Notes under the pieces: model-generated
What the model saw: the letters and a program-made list of their open reading frames with translations, nothing else
What the model was told of the DNA's origin: nothing
Database searches by the model: none
DNA from: Paracoccaceae bacterium
Lineage (GTDB): Bacteria; Pseudomonadota; Alphaproteobacteria; Rhodobacterales; Rhodobacteraceae
DNA length: 45,276 bases
Direction: 5' to 3'
Assembly (NCBI GenBank): GCA_029265455.1
Contig: JAJUJF010000004.1
Span: 1 to 45,276 of the forward strand
Shown here: positions 26,772 to 35,987 of the stretch, one piece after another
Layout: each line of letters begins with the position of its first letter
Position numbering within the stretch: the first letter of the stretch is position 1
Translations under genes and position numbers: made by a program

Positions 26772-27255
26772 CGAAAAGGACGAATCCGGCGAACAGCTCG
26801 ACATTCTCGACATCAAGCGGGCAATCCCGCACCGCTATCCGTTTCTCCTGATCGACCGGATCACCAGTCTCCGCCGCGGGCACTCGGCCGTCGGCATCAA
26901 GAACGTCACCGCCAACGAGCAGTTCTTCGAGGGCCATTTCCCCGAACACCCCGTCATGCCCGGCGTCCTCGTCATCGAGGCACTGGCCCAGACCGCGGCC
27001 GTCCTCGTCGTGAGGGGGCTTGACGTCGGCGACAATCACGATCTCCTCGTCTACTTCATGGGGATCGACAAGGCCCGCTTCCGCCAGCCGGTCAGGCCGG
27101 GCGACCAGCTCGAGCTCCACGTCACCCTCGACCGCAGCCGGGGCAAGGTCTGGCGGTTTGCCGGCGAGGCGAGGGTGAACGGCTGCGTCTGTGCCGAAGC
27201 CGAGTTCATGGCGATGATCATGCATCCGGAGGACCTCGAGAAGGGCAAGGCATGA
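26764..27255 (+). CDS. fabZ: 3-hydroxyacyl-ACP dehydratase FabZ
   Basis: This hot-dog-fold dehydratase of 163 residues removes water from (3R)-hydroxyacyl-ACP in fatty-acid elongation. It also competes with LpxA for hydroxymyristoyl-ACP. The catalytic pair is visible: [13 protein letters not shown] with H58 and VLVIEALAQ with E72, 14 residues apart as in the family. [10 protein letters not shown] lies near the N-terminus. GGAGGAGGTGGGAG immediately upstream is a strong ribosome site inside the skp 3' end. lpxA begins within its stop codon. Confidence 0.96.
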   Translation: MSDEKDESGEQLDILDIKRAIPHRYPFLLIDRITSLRRGHSAVGIKNVTANEQFFEGHFPEHPVMPGVLVIEALAQTAAVLVVRGLDVGDNHDLLVYFMGIDKARFRQPVRPGDQLELHVTLDRSRGKVWRFAGEARVNGCVCAEAEFMAMIMHPEDLEKGKA

Positions 27256-28067
27256 CGATACATCCGACCGCCACCATCCATCCGACGGCGGTAATCGAGG
27301 ACGGTGCCCGCATCGGCCCGGGCTGCCGCGTCGGCGCCTACTGCGTGATCGGCGCCGATGTCGAACTGGGCGAGGAAGTTCACCTCCACTCCCATGTCGT
27401 CCTCGCCGGCGTCACCCGTATCGGCGCGCAGACCCAGGTGTTTCCCTTCGCCGCGCTCGGCACCGCGCCGCAGGATCTGAAATACCGGGGTGAACGGACC
27501 GAACTCGTGATTGGCGCCCGCAACCGGATCCGCGAGTATGTCACCCTCAGCCCCGGCACCACGGGCGGTGGCGGTGTCACCCGGATCGGTGACGACAACC
27601 TCTTCATGGCCCATGCCCATGTCGGCCACGACTGCACGGTCGGCAACGGTATCGTGATGGCGAACTGCGCCTCCCTTGCCGGCCATGTCGTGGTCGAGGA
27701 CGGCGCCATCCTCGGCGGGCTTGCCGGGGTTCACCAGTTCGTCCGCATCGGCAAGGGCGCGATGATCGGCGGCCTCTCCGCGGTCTCCTCCGATGTCGTT
27801 CCCTACGGCATGGTGGCGGGCGAGCGGGCCAAGCTCATCGGTCTCAACCTCGTCGGGCTGAAACGCCGTGGCCGCGCAAAGCCCGAGATCAACGAGCTCC
27901 GCGCTGCTTTCGACGCCATGTTCGAGTCGGGCGACACGCTGGCCGAACGGGCGCGCGCCGCACGGGAGCAGCATCCCGACAACCCGCTCGTGGCGGAGAT
28001 GGCCGAGTTCATCCTCGCGGAGTCGAACCGCTCCTTCACGTTGCCGCCCGACCGGCGCCGTGTCTGA
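27252..28067 (+). CDS. lpxA: UDP-N-acetylglucosamine acyltransferase
   Basis: This left-handed beta-helix acyltransferase of 271 residues transfers a 3-hydroxyacyl chain from ACP to UDP-GlcNAc, the first step of lipid A synthesis. Hexapeptide repeats run through residues ~5-190 (IHPTATIHPTAVIEDGARIG and on). The catalytic histidine is H126 in AHAHVGHDCTVG, and the C-terminal helical domain starts near VGLKRRGRAKPEINEL. It overlaps fabZ by four bases and lpxI by eight, so the block is translationally coupled. Confidence 0.97.
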   Translation: MTIHPTATIHPTAVIEDGARIGPGCRVGAYCVIGADVELGEEVHLHSHVVLAGVTRIGAQTQVFPFAALGTAPQDLKYRGERTELVIGARNRIREYVTLSPGTTGGGGVTRIGDDNLFMAHAHVGHDCTVGNGIVMANCASLAGHVVVEDGAILGGLAGVHQFVRIGKGAMIGGLSAVSSDVVPYGMVAGERAKLIGLNLVGLKRRGRAKPEINELRAAFDAMFESGDTLAERARAAREQHPDNPLVAEMAEFILAESNRSFTLPPDRRRV

Positions 28068-28896
28068 AGCACCGCTTGCCATCATCGCCGGGCGCGGACC
28101 GCTGCCGCGGCTGGTGGCGGAGAACTGCCGCAAGCGCGGCCGTCCCTACCGGGTGGTAGTCTTCGAGGGCGAGCCAGTCGACTGGGCCGACGGCCATCCC
28201 GTCATCCACGCGAGTTTCGAGAAACCCGGCCGCATGTTCGCGGCACTGCGCGAGGCGGGCTGCAAGGTCGCCACCTTTGCCGGCGGCATGCAGCGGCCGA
28301 AACTCAATCCCCTGCGTTTCGATCTCAAGATGATGCGGCTCGCACCGCAGCTCGTTGCCGGCCTGAAGGGGGGAGACGACGCGACACTGCGAACGATCGG
28401 GGCGATCTTCGAGGCCGAGGGACTGGAGCTCCAGGCCGCGCAGGATCTCGCCGAGGACGTGCTGGTGCCCGAGGGCGTCCTCACCCGCGCCGCCCCGAGC
28501 GAGGCCGACCGTCGCGATACCGAACGCGCCGCCGCCATCGTCGCCGCGATGGGCACCGTCGATGTCGGCCAGGGAGCGGTGGTTGCGCAGGGCCTCTGCC
28601 TCGGTGTCGAATCGATTCAGGGCACCGACATCCTGCTCTCCTTCGTCGCCGAGACGGGCAGCCGCTTCCGGCCCGACCCGAAGGGCGCGCGCGGCGTTCT
28701 CTACAAGGCGCCCAAGCCGGGGCAGGACCGCCGTTTCGACCTCCCGGCGATCGGTCCCCGGACGATGGAAGGCGCGGCCCGCGCCGGCCTCGCCGGAGTC
28801 GCGGTGGAAGCCGGGGGCGTCATGGCGCTCAGCCTGGGCGAGGCGGTGGCGACGGCCGACCGGCTCGGCCTCTTCATCTGGGGGCGGAAGGCGTGA
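28060..28896 (+). CDS. lpxI: UDP-2,3-diacylglucosamine pyrophosphatase LpxI
   Basis: This 278-residue protein of the LpxI (DUF1009) family hydrolyses UDP-2,3-diacylglucosamine to lipid X and UMP by attack on the alpha-phosphate. It is the alphaproteobacterial substitute for LpxH. Visible hallmarks are LAIIAGRGPLPRLVAENC, the C-terminal domain's GQGAVVAQGLCLGVESIQGTD, LYKAPKPGQDRRFDLPAIGPRT and AGVAVEAGGVMALS. The start is GTG at 28060, inside the end of lpxA. It is placed exactly between lpxA and lpxB, as expected for the pathway step it performs. Confidence 0.93.
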   Translation: MSEAPLAIIAGRGPLPRLVAENCRKRGRPYRVVVFEGEPVDWADGHPVIHASFEKPGRMFAALREAGCKVATFAGGMQRPKLNPLRFDLKMMRLAPQLVAGLKGGDDATLRTIGAIFEAEGLELQAAQDLAEDVLVPEGVLTRAAPSEADRRDTERAAAIVAAMGTVDVGQGAVVAQGLCLGVESIQGTDILLSFVAETGSRFRPDPKGARGVLYKAPKPGQDRRFDLPAIGPRTMEGAARAGLAGVAVEAGGVMALSLGEAVATADRLGLFIWGRKA

Positions 28897-30077
28897 CCCG
28901 CCTGTTCCTCATCGCCGGCGAACCCTCGGGCGACCGTCTCGGTGCGGCCCTCCTCGAAGGGCTCAGGACCCTCGAAGGGCCGGCGCTTGAGGTGGACGGG
29001 ATCGGTGGCCCGGCGATGGCGGCGGAGGGACTTGTCAGCCGCTTCCCCATGGAGGAGCTCTCGGTGATGGGGCTGGCCGAGGTCCTGCCCCGGCTCCCCG
29101 GCATCCTCCGCCGCGTGCGGGAGACGGCAGCGGCGGTGATCGAGGCAGAGCCCGACGCGCTCATCACCATCGACAGCCCGGATTTCGGTCTCAGGGTCGC
29201 ACGGCGCGTACGGGCAGCCAGGCCGGAGCTGCGCACCATCCATTACGTCGCGCCGCAGGTCTGGGCGTGGCGGCCCGGCCGCGCCCGAAAGATGGCGGAG
29301 GTGATCGACCACGTTCTCGCCCTCCTGCCTTTCGAACCGCCCTACATGGAGGCGGCCGGCATGACCTGCGAGTTCGTGGGCCACCCGGTCGTGGCGATGG
29401 CGCGGGCGAGCGAGGCGGAAAAGGCCGCGCTCCGCGCCGTCCTCGGCTTCGGCGACGATCCGGTGATCGCCTTGCTGCCGGGTTCGCGCCGCGGCGAGGT
29501 GGCGCGGCACGGGCCGATCTTCAGCGAGACCTTTGCACGGCTGCGACGGGTGCGACCGAATCTGCAGGCGGTGATCGCGGCAACGGCACCGGTCGTCGAC
29601 CTCGTGCGTGAGACCATACCCGACGCTTCCGTCCTCGACCCGCGGGACATGCCTGATTCCGAGGCGCAGATGTGGAAACGCGCGGCCTTCGCCACCGCCG
29701 ACGTGGCGCTCGCCGTCTCCGGAACGGTCAGCCTGGAGCTCGCGGCGCAGGGCACGCCAATGGTGATCGCCTATCAGGCCAATCCTGTCAGTGCAGCCAT
29801 TGCCCGCCGACTGGTTCGCGTCGACACCGCGACCCTCGTCAATCTCGTCACCGGAAGGCGGGCCGTGCCCGAATTCATATTCGAGCGCTGCCAGCCGCGG
29901 ATGATCGCCCCCGCGCTCGCGCGGATCCTCGACGATCCCGAGGATGCAGCCGATCAACTCGCCGCCGGCGAGGAGGCGATGCGCCGCCTTGGCCGCGATG
30001 ACGAACCTCCCGGCCTGCGGGCGGCGCGCTCGGTGCTTGCGGCGATCGAACGCCCGCGGCTCGCGCGACGCGGCTGA
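28893..30077 (+). CDS. lpxB: Lipid-A-disaccharide synthase
   Basis: This GT19 glycosyltransferase of 394 residues joins UDP-2,3-diacylglucosamine and lipid X to the beta-1,6 disaccharide of lipid A, at the inner face of the inner membrane. Signatures are FLIAGEPSGDRLGAALLEGL at the N-terminus, IGGPAMAAEG, ELSVMGLAEVLPRLP, ITIDSPDFGLRVA, HYVAPQVWAWRPGR and LALLPFEPPYME. LLPGSRRGEVARHGP comes later. It starts with GTG overlapping the lpxI stop (GTGA), and is the last gene of the long plus-strand cluster; convergent with dnaJ. Confidence 0.96.
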   Translation: MTRLFLIAGEPSGDRLGAALLEGLRTLEGPALEVDGIGGPAMAAEGLVSRFPMEELSVMGLAEVLPRLPGILRRVRETAAAVIEAEPDALITIDSPDFGLRVARRVRAARPELRTIHYVAPQVWAWRPGRARKMAEVIDHVLALLPFEPPYMEAAGMTCEFVGHPVVAMARASEAEKAALRAVLGFGDDPVIALLPGSRRGEVARHGPIFSETFARLRRVRPNLQAVIAATAPVVDLVRETIPDASVLDPRDMPDSEAQMWKRAAFATADVALAVSGTVSLELAAQGTPMVIAYQANPVSAAIARRLVRVDTATLVNLVTGRRAVPEFIFERCQPRMIAPALARILDDPEDAADQLAAGEEAMRRLGRDDEPPGLRAARSVLAAIERPRLARRG

Positions 30078-30094
30078 CCATCCGGGAGCGCAGC

Positions 30095-30120
30095 CTGAGC
30101 CAACCGCCGCCGAGGCTCAG
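30095..30120. repeat. Inverted repeat between convergent lpxB and dnaJ
   Basis: CTGAGCC (30095-30101) and GGCTCAG (30114-30120) form a 7-bp stem around a 12-base loop, overlapping the dnaJ stop codon. No T-run follows on either side, so at most it is a weak end signal for both convergent operons. Confidence 0.4.
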
Positions 30121-31250
30121 CCGGTCACCCCCTCCCAGAAGCTCTTCACGCGGGAAAAGAAGTCCTGGCCCGCGGGGTTGTTGTTCTTGCCTGCGGCCTC
30201 GAACTCGCGCAGGAGTTCGCGCTGGCGCGCGGTGAGGTTCACCGGGGTCTCGACCGCGAGCTCGATGTAGAGATCACCCGAACCCGCGCCCCGCAGTGCC
30301 GGCATGCCCTTGCCCCGGAGCCGGAGCTGCTTGCCCGACTGCACGCCGGCGGGCACCTTGACCCGGGTACGTCCGCCATCGAGCGTCGGGGCCTCGATCT
30401 CGCCCCCGAGCGCCGCGGTCACGATCGAGACCGGGATCCGGCAGTAGATGTTCTGCCCGTCGCGCTCGAAGATCGGATGATCCTCGACCTCGATGAAGAT
30501 GTAGAGATCCCCCGGGGGGCCGCCACGCAGACCCGCCTCGCCCTCACCGGCAAGACGGATGCGGGTTCCGGTCTCGACCCCGGGCGGGATGTTGACGCTG
30601 AGCGTCCGGTCCTTGCGGACCCGTCCAGCCCCGGCGCAGCTCGTGCAGGGATTCTTGATGATCTGCCCGCGGCCGGAACAGGTCGGACAGGTGCGCTCGA
30701 TGGTGAAGAAGCCCTGCTGTGCCCGCACCTTGCCCATGCCGGCACAGGTGGGACAGGAAACCGGCTCCGCGCCTCCCTCGGCGCCGGTGCCGCTGCAGAC
30801 ATCGCAGGTGACCGAGGATGGCACGGTGATCGTCGCCTGCCGCCCCCGGTAGGCTTCCTCGAGCGTCATCCGCAGGTTGTAGCGGAGGTCGGAGCCCCGG
30901 CTGGCACGCTGGCCGCTCCGGGTCCGTGTCCCCATGAAATCGCCAAAGAGATCGTCGAAGACATCCGAGAACGCGCTTGCGAAATCATGCGAGTTCGCCG
31001 CGCCGCGATGGAATCCGCCACCATTCTCGAAGGCCGCGTGACCGAAACGGTCATAGGCGGCCTTCTTCTGGGGATCCTTCAGGGCGTCGTAGGCCTCGTT
31101 GACCTCCTTGAACTGACTCTCCGCGGCGGGGTTGTCCTTGTTGCGGTCGGGATGCAGCGCCTTCGCCTTCTTGCGATAGGCCTTCTTGATCTCGTCCTCC
31201 GACGCGTTCCGGCTGACGCCGAGCACGTCGTAATAGTCACGTTTCGCCAT
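30117..31250 (-). CDS. dnaJ: Chaperone DnaJ (Hsp40)
   Basis: This type I J-protein of 377 residues stimulates DnaK ATPase and delivers clients. The J domain (residues 1-70) contains the HPD triplet in [12 protein letters not shown] Gly/Phe region ([18 protein letters not shown]) follows. Four CxxCxGxG zinc repeats are present ([32 protein letters not shown], near residues 150-205), and then the C-terminal client-binding domain. It lies 74 bases behind dnaK on the same strand, with an intrinsic terminator between them, so dnaJ is probably expressed at a lower level by read-through. Confidence 0.97.
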   Translation of the reverse strand: MAKRDYYDVLGVSRNASEDEIKKAYRKKAKALHPDRNKDNPAAESQFKEVNEAYDALKDPQKKAAYDRFGHAAFENGGGFHRGAANSHDFASAFSDVFDDLFGDFMGTRTRSGQRASRGSDLRYNLRMTLEEAYRGRQATITVPSSVTCDVCSGTGAEGGAEPVSCPTCAGMGKVRAQQGFFTIERTCPTCSGRGQIIKNPCTSCAGAGRVRKDRTLSVNIPPGVETGTRIRLAGEGEAGLRGGPPGDLYIFIEVEDHPIFERDGQNIYCRIPVSIVTAALGGEIEAPTLDGGRTRVKVPAGVQSGKQLRLRGKGMPALRGAGSGDLYIELAVETPVNLTARQRELLREFEAAGKNNNPAGQDFFSRVKSFWEGVTG

Positions 31251-31267
31251 GGGCGGAGGGCCTCGTC

Positions 31268-31310
31268 AAAAAGCCGAGATGGCCCGTCCTCTCCGGAACA
31301 GGCCATCTCG
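31268..31310 (-). terminator. Intrinsic terminator between dnaK and dnaJ
   Basis: On the minus strand, CGAGATGGCC (31310-31301) and GGCCATCTCG (31284-31275) make a perfect 10-bp stem. The 16-base loop is followed by GC and five Ts (31272-31268). It lies 15 bases after the dnaK stop and 18 bases before the dnaJ start, and so sets the dnaK:dnaJ ratio (inference). Confidence 0.85.
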
Positions 31311-31324
31311 CGGTTGCATCGGGA

Positions 31325-33253
31325 TCAGCGCTTCTTGTTGTCTTCGCCGATGTCCTCGAAATCGGCATCGACCACACCGTCGTCATCCGCAGGCCGCGAA
31401 CCCGCGTCCCCGGTGCTGCCCGCCTCTGCGGACTGCTGCTGTTCGGCCTCGGCCTTGTAGATCGCCTCGCCGAGCTTCATCGCCGCCTCGGTCAGGTCCT
31501 GGCTGCGAGCCCGGATCTTCTCGGCGTCGTCGCTCTCCATGGTCTCGCGCAGCGCCTTGATGGAGAGCTCGATCGCCTCGGCGGTGGAGGGGTCGACCTT
31601 GTCGCGGTGCTCGGCAAGCGACTTCTCGGTACCATGGATCAGGCTCTCCGCCTGGTTCTTCGCCTCGACGAGCTCGCGGCGTGCGCGGTCGGCCTCGGCA
31701 TTCTCCTCGGCCTCCTTGACCATCCGCTGGATGTCGTCGTCCGACAGGCCGCCCGAAGCCTGGATGGTGATCTTCTGCTCCTTGTTGGTGCCCTTGTCCT
31801 TCGCGGAGACGGACACGATGCCGTTCGCGTCGATATCGAAGGTCACCTCGATCTGGGGCACGCCCCGCGGCGCGGGCGGGATGTCCTCGAGGTTGAACTG
31901 GCCGAGCAGCTTGTTGTCCGCGGCCATTTCGCGCTCGCCCTGGAAGACCCGGATCGTCACCGCCCGCTGGTTGTCCTCGGCGGTCGAGAAGATCTGGCTC
32001 TTCTTGGTCGGGATCGTCGTGTTGCGGTCGATGAGCCGCGTGAAGACGCCGCCCAGGGTTTCGATGCCGAGCGACAGCGGCGTCACGTCGAGCAGCACCA
32101 CGTCCTTGACGTCGCCCTGCAGCACACCCGCCTGGATCGCGGCACCCATCGCCACGACCTCGTCCGGGTTCACGCCGCGATGCGGCTCCTTGCCGAAGAA
32201 CTTCTGCACTTCCTCGATGACCTTCGGCATCCGGGTCATGCCGCCGACGAGGACGACCTCGTCGATCTCGCCCTTGGAGATGCCCGCATCCTTCAGCGCC
32301 GCCTGACAGGGCTTCAGCGTCCGGTCGATCAGGTCGCTCACCAGGCTCTCGAGCTTCGCCCGCGTCAGCTTCATCACGAGGTGAAGCGGCGTCGAGGTCT
32401 TCGGGTCCATCGAGATGAACGGCTGGTTGATCTCGGTCTGCGCCGAGGACGAGAGCTCGATCTTCGCCTTCTCCGCGGCCTCCTTCAGGCGCTGCAGCGC
32501 CATCCGGTCCTTGGTGAGGTCGACGCCGTGCTCCTTCTTGAACTCGCTGGCGAGATACTCGACGATGCGCATGTCGAAATCCTCGCCGCCGAGGAACGTG
32601 TCGCCGTTCGTCGACTTCACCTCGAACAGGCCGTCGTCGATCTCGAGAATGGTGATGTCGAAGGTGCCGCCGCCGAGGTCATAGACCGCGATCGTCTTCG
32701 AATCCTTCTTGTCGAGCCCGTAGGCAAGCGCCGCCGCCGTCGGCTCGTTGATGATCCTGAGGACCTCGAGGCCGGCGATCCTGCCAGCGTCCTTGGGTGC
32801 CTGGCGCTGGGCGTCGTTGAAATAGGCCGGAACCGTGATGACCGCCTGGGTCACCTTCTCGCCAAGGTAGCTCTCGGCCGTTTCCTTCATCTTCTGCAGG
32901 ATGAAGGAGGAGATCTGCGACGGCGAATACTTTTCACCCTTCGCCTCGACCCATGCGTCCCCGTTCGGCCCGCTGACGATCTTGTAGGGCACCATTCCCA
33001 TGTCCTTCTTGGTCATGGGATCGTCGAAACGCCGGCCGATGAGGCGCTTCACGGCAAAAATGGTGTTCTCCGAATTGGTGACCGCCTGGCGTTTCGCCGC
33101 CTGGCCGACAAGGCGCTCCTCATCGGTGAAGGCGACGACCGAAGGCGTCGTTCGCGCGCCCTCCGCGTTCTCGATCACCCGAGCTTGCGTACCGTCCATG
33201 ATGGCGACACAGGAATTTGTCGTCCCGAGGTCGATACCGATGACTTTGGCCAT
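31325..33253 (-). CDS. dnaK: Chaperone DnaK (Hsp70)
   Basis: This is an Hsp70 of 642 residues. The ATPase domain begins [20 protein letters not shown] and contains [21 protein letters not shown] and [18 protein letters not shown]. The interdomain linker [17 protein letters not shown] leads to the substrate domain, with a helical lid and the conserved acidic C-terminal tail ([18 protein letters not shown]-like only loosely). It refolds proteins with DnaJ and GrpE. The start is fixed by the universal N-terminus; the frame continues upstream without similarity. The ribosome site is AAGAAAGGG. A heat-shock-like promoter lies 125 bases upstream. Confidence 0.98.
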   Translation of the reverse strand: MAKVIGIDLGTTNSCVAIMDGTQARVIENAEGARTTPSVVAFTDEERLVGQAAKRQAVTNSENTIFAVKRLIGRRFDDPMTKKDMGMVPYKIVSGPNGDAWVEAKGEKYSPSQISSFILQKMKETAESYLGEKVTQAVITVPAYFNDAQRQAPKDAGRIAGLEVLRIINEPTAAALAYGLDKKDSKTIAVYDLGGGTFDITILEIDDGLFEVKSTNGDTFLGGEDFDMRIVEYLASEFKKEHGVDLTKDRMALQRLKEAAEKAKIELSSSAQTEINQPFISMDPKTSTPLHLVMKLTRAKLESLVSDLIDRTLKPCQAALKDAGISKGEIDEVVLVGGMTRMPKVIEEVQKFFGKEPHRGVNPDEVVAMGAAIQAGVLQGDVKDVVLLDVTPLSLGIETLGGVFTRLIDRNTTIPTKKSQIFSTAEDNQRAVTIRVFQGEREMAADNKLLGQFNLEDIPPAPRGVPQIEVTFDIDANGIVSVSAKDKGTNKEQKITIQASGGLSDDDIQRMVKEAEENAEADRARRELVEAKNQAESLIHGTEKSLAEHRDKVDPSTAEAIELSIKALRETMESDDAEKIRARSQDLTEAAMKLGEAIYKAEAEQQQSAEAGSTGDAGSRPADDDGVVDADFEDIGEDNKKR

Positions 33254-33377
33254 GAGTATAATCCCTTTCTTAGGCGATGTTCCGGGCCGGGTCCCGTAAG
33301 CGGCCCCCCGCCCCGTATCCCCGATCGTGATCTCCTTCCGGAACCTCACGCGCACGTGCGGCTCCCTGGCTCGTCGG

Positions 33378-33408
33378 CTATATAGGAGGCGCATTTTCGC
33401 CCTGCAAG
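33378..33408 (-). promoter_or_regulatory. Probable heat-shock (sigma-32) promoter of dnaK
   Basis: The minus strand shows CTTGCAG (33402-33408) and CTATATAG (33378-33385) 16 bases apart. The CTTG-type -35 with a CTATAT-type -10 resembles the alphaproteobacterial heat-shock promoters known in front of groE and dnaK. The -10 is itself a palindrome. The predicted start would give a ~117-base leader. Confidence 0.55.
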
Positions 33409-33448
33409 TTTCGCCAGTGCCGCGAAAACCGGACCACGGAGCAGAAGA

Positions 33449-34051
33449 ATGACCGTCCTCACCGTGAACGGATTCACGATTCACAAGGGGCGGATCGGGC
33501 CCGAAGGGCAGGAAGCGATGGTAAAAGCGATCCGCGCCGTCGCCGGTGCCGCGCCCCTGTTCTCGCCGCTCACGCCATGGGGGAGACCGATGCGGGTGAA
33601 GATGACGTCCGCGGGCCGTTACGGCTGGTATTCCGACCGGCGAGGCTACCGCTACATTGACCGCCACCCGTCGGGCGCGCCGTGGCCGTCCATCCCCGAG
33701 CCGGTCCTTGCCGAGTGGCGCGCCCTGGTCCCGGGTACGCGTTTGCCCGACTGCTGCCTTGTCAACTTCTACGGCAGGGATGCCCGGATGGGCCTGCATC
33801 GTGATGCCGACGAGCGGGATTTCTCCTTTCCGGTCGTCTCCATCTCGCTCGGCGACGCCGCGACCTTTCGCATGGGCGGCCCTTCCCGCGCCGATCCCAC
33901 CCGTTCGGTCATGCTCGAGAGCGGCGATGTCGTGGTGATGGCGGGAGCCGCCCGGCTCGCCTATCACGGGATCGACCGCATCCGCTTCGGCAGTTCGCGC
34001 CTGCTGACAGAGGGCGGCCGCATCAACCTCACCCTGAGGGTCGTCGACTGA
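33449..34051 (+). CDS. alkB: AlkB-type 2-oxoglutarate/Fe(II) dioxygenase
   Basis: This 200-residue AlkB-family dioxygenase repairs 1-methyladenine and 3-methylcytosine in DNA (or RNA) by oxidative demethylation. The jelly-roll ligands are visible: H117 and D119 in [11 protein letters not shown]173 in AYHGIDRI, and the 2-oxoglutarate-binding arginines R191 and R197 in [20 protein letters not shown] is the typical substrate-side strand. GGAGCAG precedes the ATG. It is divergent from dnaK, sharing a 195-base promoter region, and overlaps the PAP2 gene by one base (TGATG). Confidence 0.93.
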   Translation: MTVLTVNGFTIHKGRIGPEGQEAMVKAIRAVAGAAPLFSPLTPWGRPMRVKMTSAGRYGWYSDRRGYRYIDRHPSGAPWPSIPEPVLAEWRALVPGTRLPDCCLVNFYGRDARMGLHRDADERDFSFPVVSISLGDAATFRMGGPSRADPTRSVMLESGDVVVMAGAARLAYHGIDRIRFGSSRLLTEGGRINLTLRVVD

Positions 34052-34809
34052 TGCGGCGGAAGCTCCCGACCGTTCCCGCCTTCGCCGCCCTCCGCACCTT
34101 CGGACATGGCGCCCTCGCGGCCGCACGGCGCTATCTTGAACTGGGGACGATCGGCCTGCTGCTCCTGATCTCCGGATGCCTCTGGATCTTTGCCGAGCTT
34201 GCCGACGAGGCATCCGAAGGCAGCACGCGGGAATTCGATACCGCCGTCCTCCTCGCCTTCCGTGATCCCGCCGATCCCTCCGACCCGCTCGGTCCAACCT
34301 GGCTCGAGGAATTCGGACGCGATGTCACGGCGCTCGGCGGGCTCGGGCTCCTGGCGGTGATCACGCTCGCGGTGGCGGGCTTCCTCTGGCTCAGGGACCG
34401 GCGCGGTACGGCGATCCTCATCCTCCTCGCGGTCGGGAGCGGCCAGCTGATGAGTTTCGTCTTCAAGCTGGGCTTCGACCGGTCCCGGCCCGAACTCGTC
34501 CCGCACGGGATGGCGACCTACACCTCGAGCTTTCCTTCCGGCCACGCGATGATGGCGGCCGTAACCTATCTCACCCTCGCCGTGCTGCTGGCCCGCGTCC
34601 AGGAGGGGCGGCGCATCAAGATCTACATCCTCAGCGTCGCGGTGATCATCACCGTCGCCGTCGGGATCAGCCGCATCTATCTCGGCGTTCACTGGCCGAC
34701 CGACGTGCTCGCCGGCTGGACCGCCGGCGCCGCCTGGGCCTTCGGCTGCCTGCTCGTCGCGAACTGGCTGCACCGGCTCGGCCTGATCGGGGGGCGCGGC
34801 CGCGACTGA
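34051..34809 (+). CDS. PAP2-family membrane phosphatase
   Basis: This 252-residue integral membrane protein has about six hydrophobic segments and a complete type 2 phosphatidic acid phosphatase signature: [11 protein letters not shown] (K-x6-RP), [11 protein letters not shown] (PSGH) and [19 protein letters not shown] (SR-x5-H-x3-D). Such enzymes dephosphorylate lipid phosphates, for instance phosphatidate, phosphatidylglycerol phosphate or undecaprenyl diphosphate, on the periplasmic side; the substrate is unknown. The ATG overlaps the alkB stop by one base, so the two are co-translated although functionally unrelated. Confidence 0.9.
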   Translation: MRRKLPTVPAFAALRTFGHGALAAARRYLELGTIGLLLLISGCLWIFAELADEASEGSTREFDTAVLLAFRDPADPSDPLGPTWLEEFGRDVTALGGLGLLAVITLAVAGFLWLRDRRGTAILILLAVGSGQLMSFVFKLGFDRSRPELVPHGMATYTSSFPSGHAMMAAVTYLTLAVLLARVQEGRRIKIYILSVAVIITVAVGISRIYLGVHWPTDVLAGWTAGAAWAFGCLLVANWLHRLGLIGGRGRD

Positions 34810-34821
34810 GCCGCGTCTCCC

Positions 34822-35448
34822 TCACCGCCCGATCGTGCAGCACCCGGCAAGGAGGCTGGCGCCTGCCTCGTCCTCCCGCACCAGCATCGCCTCGAGCCCG
34901 TAGGCCCGGTCCGACATCCCGTCCGAGCAGCGCGCCGCCGTCAGACTCGCCGTCAGCCGCCAGTCCTCGCCCTCCGCCAGCACCACGCGGCGCGGATCGC
35001 GGAAGATGCCCGTATCGAGGATCGCGATAATCGTCCCGGTCTCCTCGGTCTCCGGGGTCGCCAGCACCAGCCGGTCCGCCTCCGGCCGCATCGACCAGAA
35101 CGGCTCCGTGCCGAGGCATTGCAGCCCGTCGGGCAGGGCGCCCGGCTCCCAGACATCCACCCGGTAGTCGAGATAGCGCATCGCCACCCAGCCCGAACGC
35201 TCGCCCACGTTCACGAGACCCCAGCGCCCACTCGCGTCATGGGCCACCACCTCGACATTCTCTTCATCGGGAGCAAGCGTGCCGATGATTTCGGCACGCG
35301 CATCCGGACGCGCCCGGACGTTCAGGACATCGTCCGCCGCCACATCCACCACGTCGAACCGCGTCGGCAGGATGTATTCACGCGTAGCTAGGGCCGGCCC
35401 CGCAAGCGTGGCGAGGAATGCGCCGAGAATCGCCACCCGCCCGATCAC
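34822..35448 (-). CDS. Exported SH3-domain protein with C-terminal GTEPFW domain
   Basis: This protein has 208 residues. GTG at 35448 lies inside the stop of the thioesterase gene (GTGA), giving a normal signal peptide (GRVAILGAFLATLAGPALA-TREY). Residues ~25-90 form a bacterial SH3 (SH3b) domain: VDVAADDVLNVRARPDARAEI and GRWGLVNVGERSGWVAMRYL. The second half, from CLGTEPFWSM to RAYGLEAMLV, resembles the domain of unknown function found in small exported 'GTEPFW' proteins (COG3650-like), with cysteines near LAGCC at the end. It is probably periplasmic and may bind peptidoglycan through SH3b; that is inference. Convergent with the PAP2 gene, 12 bases apart. Confidence 0.8.
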   Translation of the reverse strand: MIGRVAILGAFLATLAGPALATREYILPTRFDVVDVAADDVLNVRARPDARAEIIGTLAPDEENVEVVAHDASGRWGLVNVGERSGWVAMRYLDYRVDVWEPGALPDGLQCLGTEPFWSMRPEADRLVLATPETEETGTIIAILDTGIFRDPRRVVLAEGEDWRLTASLTAARCSDGMSDRAYGLEAMLVREDEAGASLLAGCCTIGR

Positions 35449-35834
35449 GGACGCAGCCCGGGAAGCGGCCGCGGCTTCCCCTCGCCATCCACTGCCACGA
35501 ACACGAATCTGCCCTCCGTCACCTTGACCCGCCTTCCCTCCGGTTGCCGCGTCGCCCAGACCTCGGCGGCGATCGTCATCGACGTCCGACCCTCGCGTTC
35601 GAGCGTCGTGTGGATCGAGACCACGTCGCCGACCCGGACCGGGCGATGAAACGTCATCGCCTCCACGGCGACCGTCGCCACCCGTCCCTCGGCCCGCCCG
35701 CGCGCCAGCACCGAGCAGCCGAGATCCATCTGAGCCATCAGCCAGCCGCCGAAGATGTCGCCGCTCGGGTTGGTATCGGCCGGCATCGCGATCGTCTGCA
35801 GGCTGAGCTTGCCCCGAGGCGCATTCTCGTCCAT
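35445..35834 (-). CDS. Acyl-CoA thioesterase, hot-dog fold (YciA-like)
   Basis: This 129-residue acyl-CoA thioesterase hydrolyses acyl-CoAs to free acids. The family pattern is SLQTIAMPADTNPSGDIFGGWLMAQMD (the N-P-x-G-x-x-F-G-G turn with catalytic Asp), VAVEAMTFHRPVRVGDVVSIHTTL, and VTEGRFVFVAVD. The start at 35834 is preferred over 35849 because GAGGGGCAGG between the two ATGs is its ribosome site. It is translationally coupled to the downstream SH3-protein gene. An inverted repeat CCGCCGG/CCGGCGG (35866-35893) lies in its leader, between it and divergent cysQ. Confidence 0.9.
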   Translation of the reverse strand: MDENAPRGKLSLQTIAMPADTNPSGDIFGGWLMAQMDLGCSVLARGRAEGRVATVAVEAMTFHRPVRVGDVVSIHTTLEREGRTSMTIAAEVWATRQPEGRRVKVTEGRFVFVAVDGEGKPRPLPGLRP

Positions 35835-35865
35835 CAGCCTGCCCCTCATGCTTCGTCTCCGAAAT

Positions 35866-35893
35866 CCGCCGGCCATGCTCGCGCAACCGGCGG
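35866..35893. repeat. Inverted repeat in the thioesterase/cysQ divergent region
   Basis: CCGCCGG (35866-35872) and CCGGCGG (35887-35893) are perfect 7-base arms separated by 14 bases. They lie 31 bases upstream of the thioesterase start. An operator in the divergent promoter region or an mRNA leader hairpin are both possible. Confidence 0.35.
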
Positions 35894-35987
35894 AACCGGT
35901 CAACTTCGGCTCATGGAGGGCGCCGTCGTTTACACGCGGTCCGATCTCGGACATACCATCGGGCATTTGCTCAGGCCGGGACAGTCC

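Noticed and set aside
31607-33385. A 592-codon open frame on the plus strand opposite dnaK
   Set aside because: Antisense shadow of a highly conserved gene; His/Leu/Val/Arg-rich with no domain pattern.
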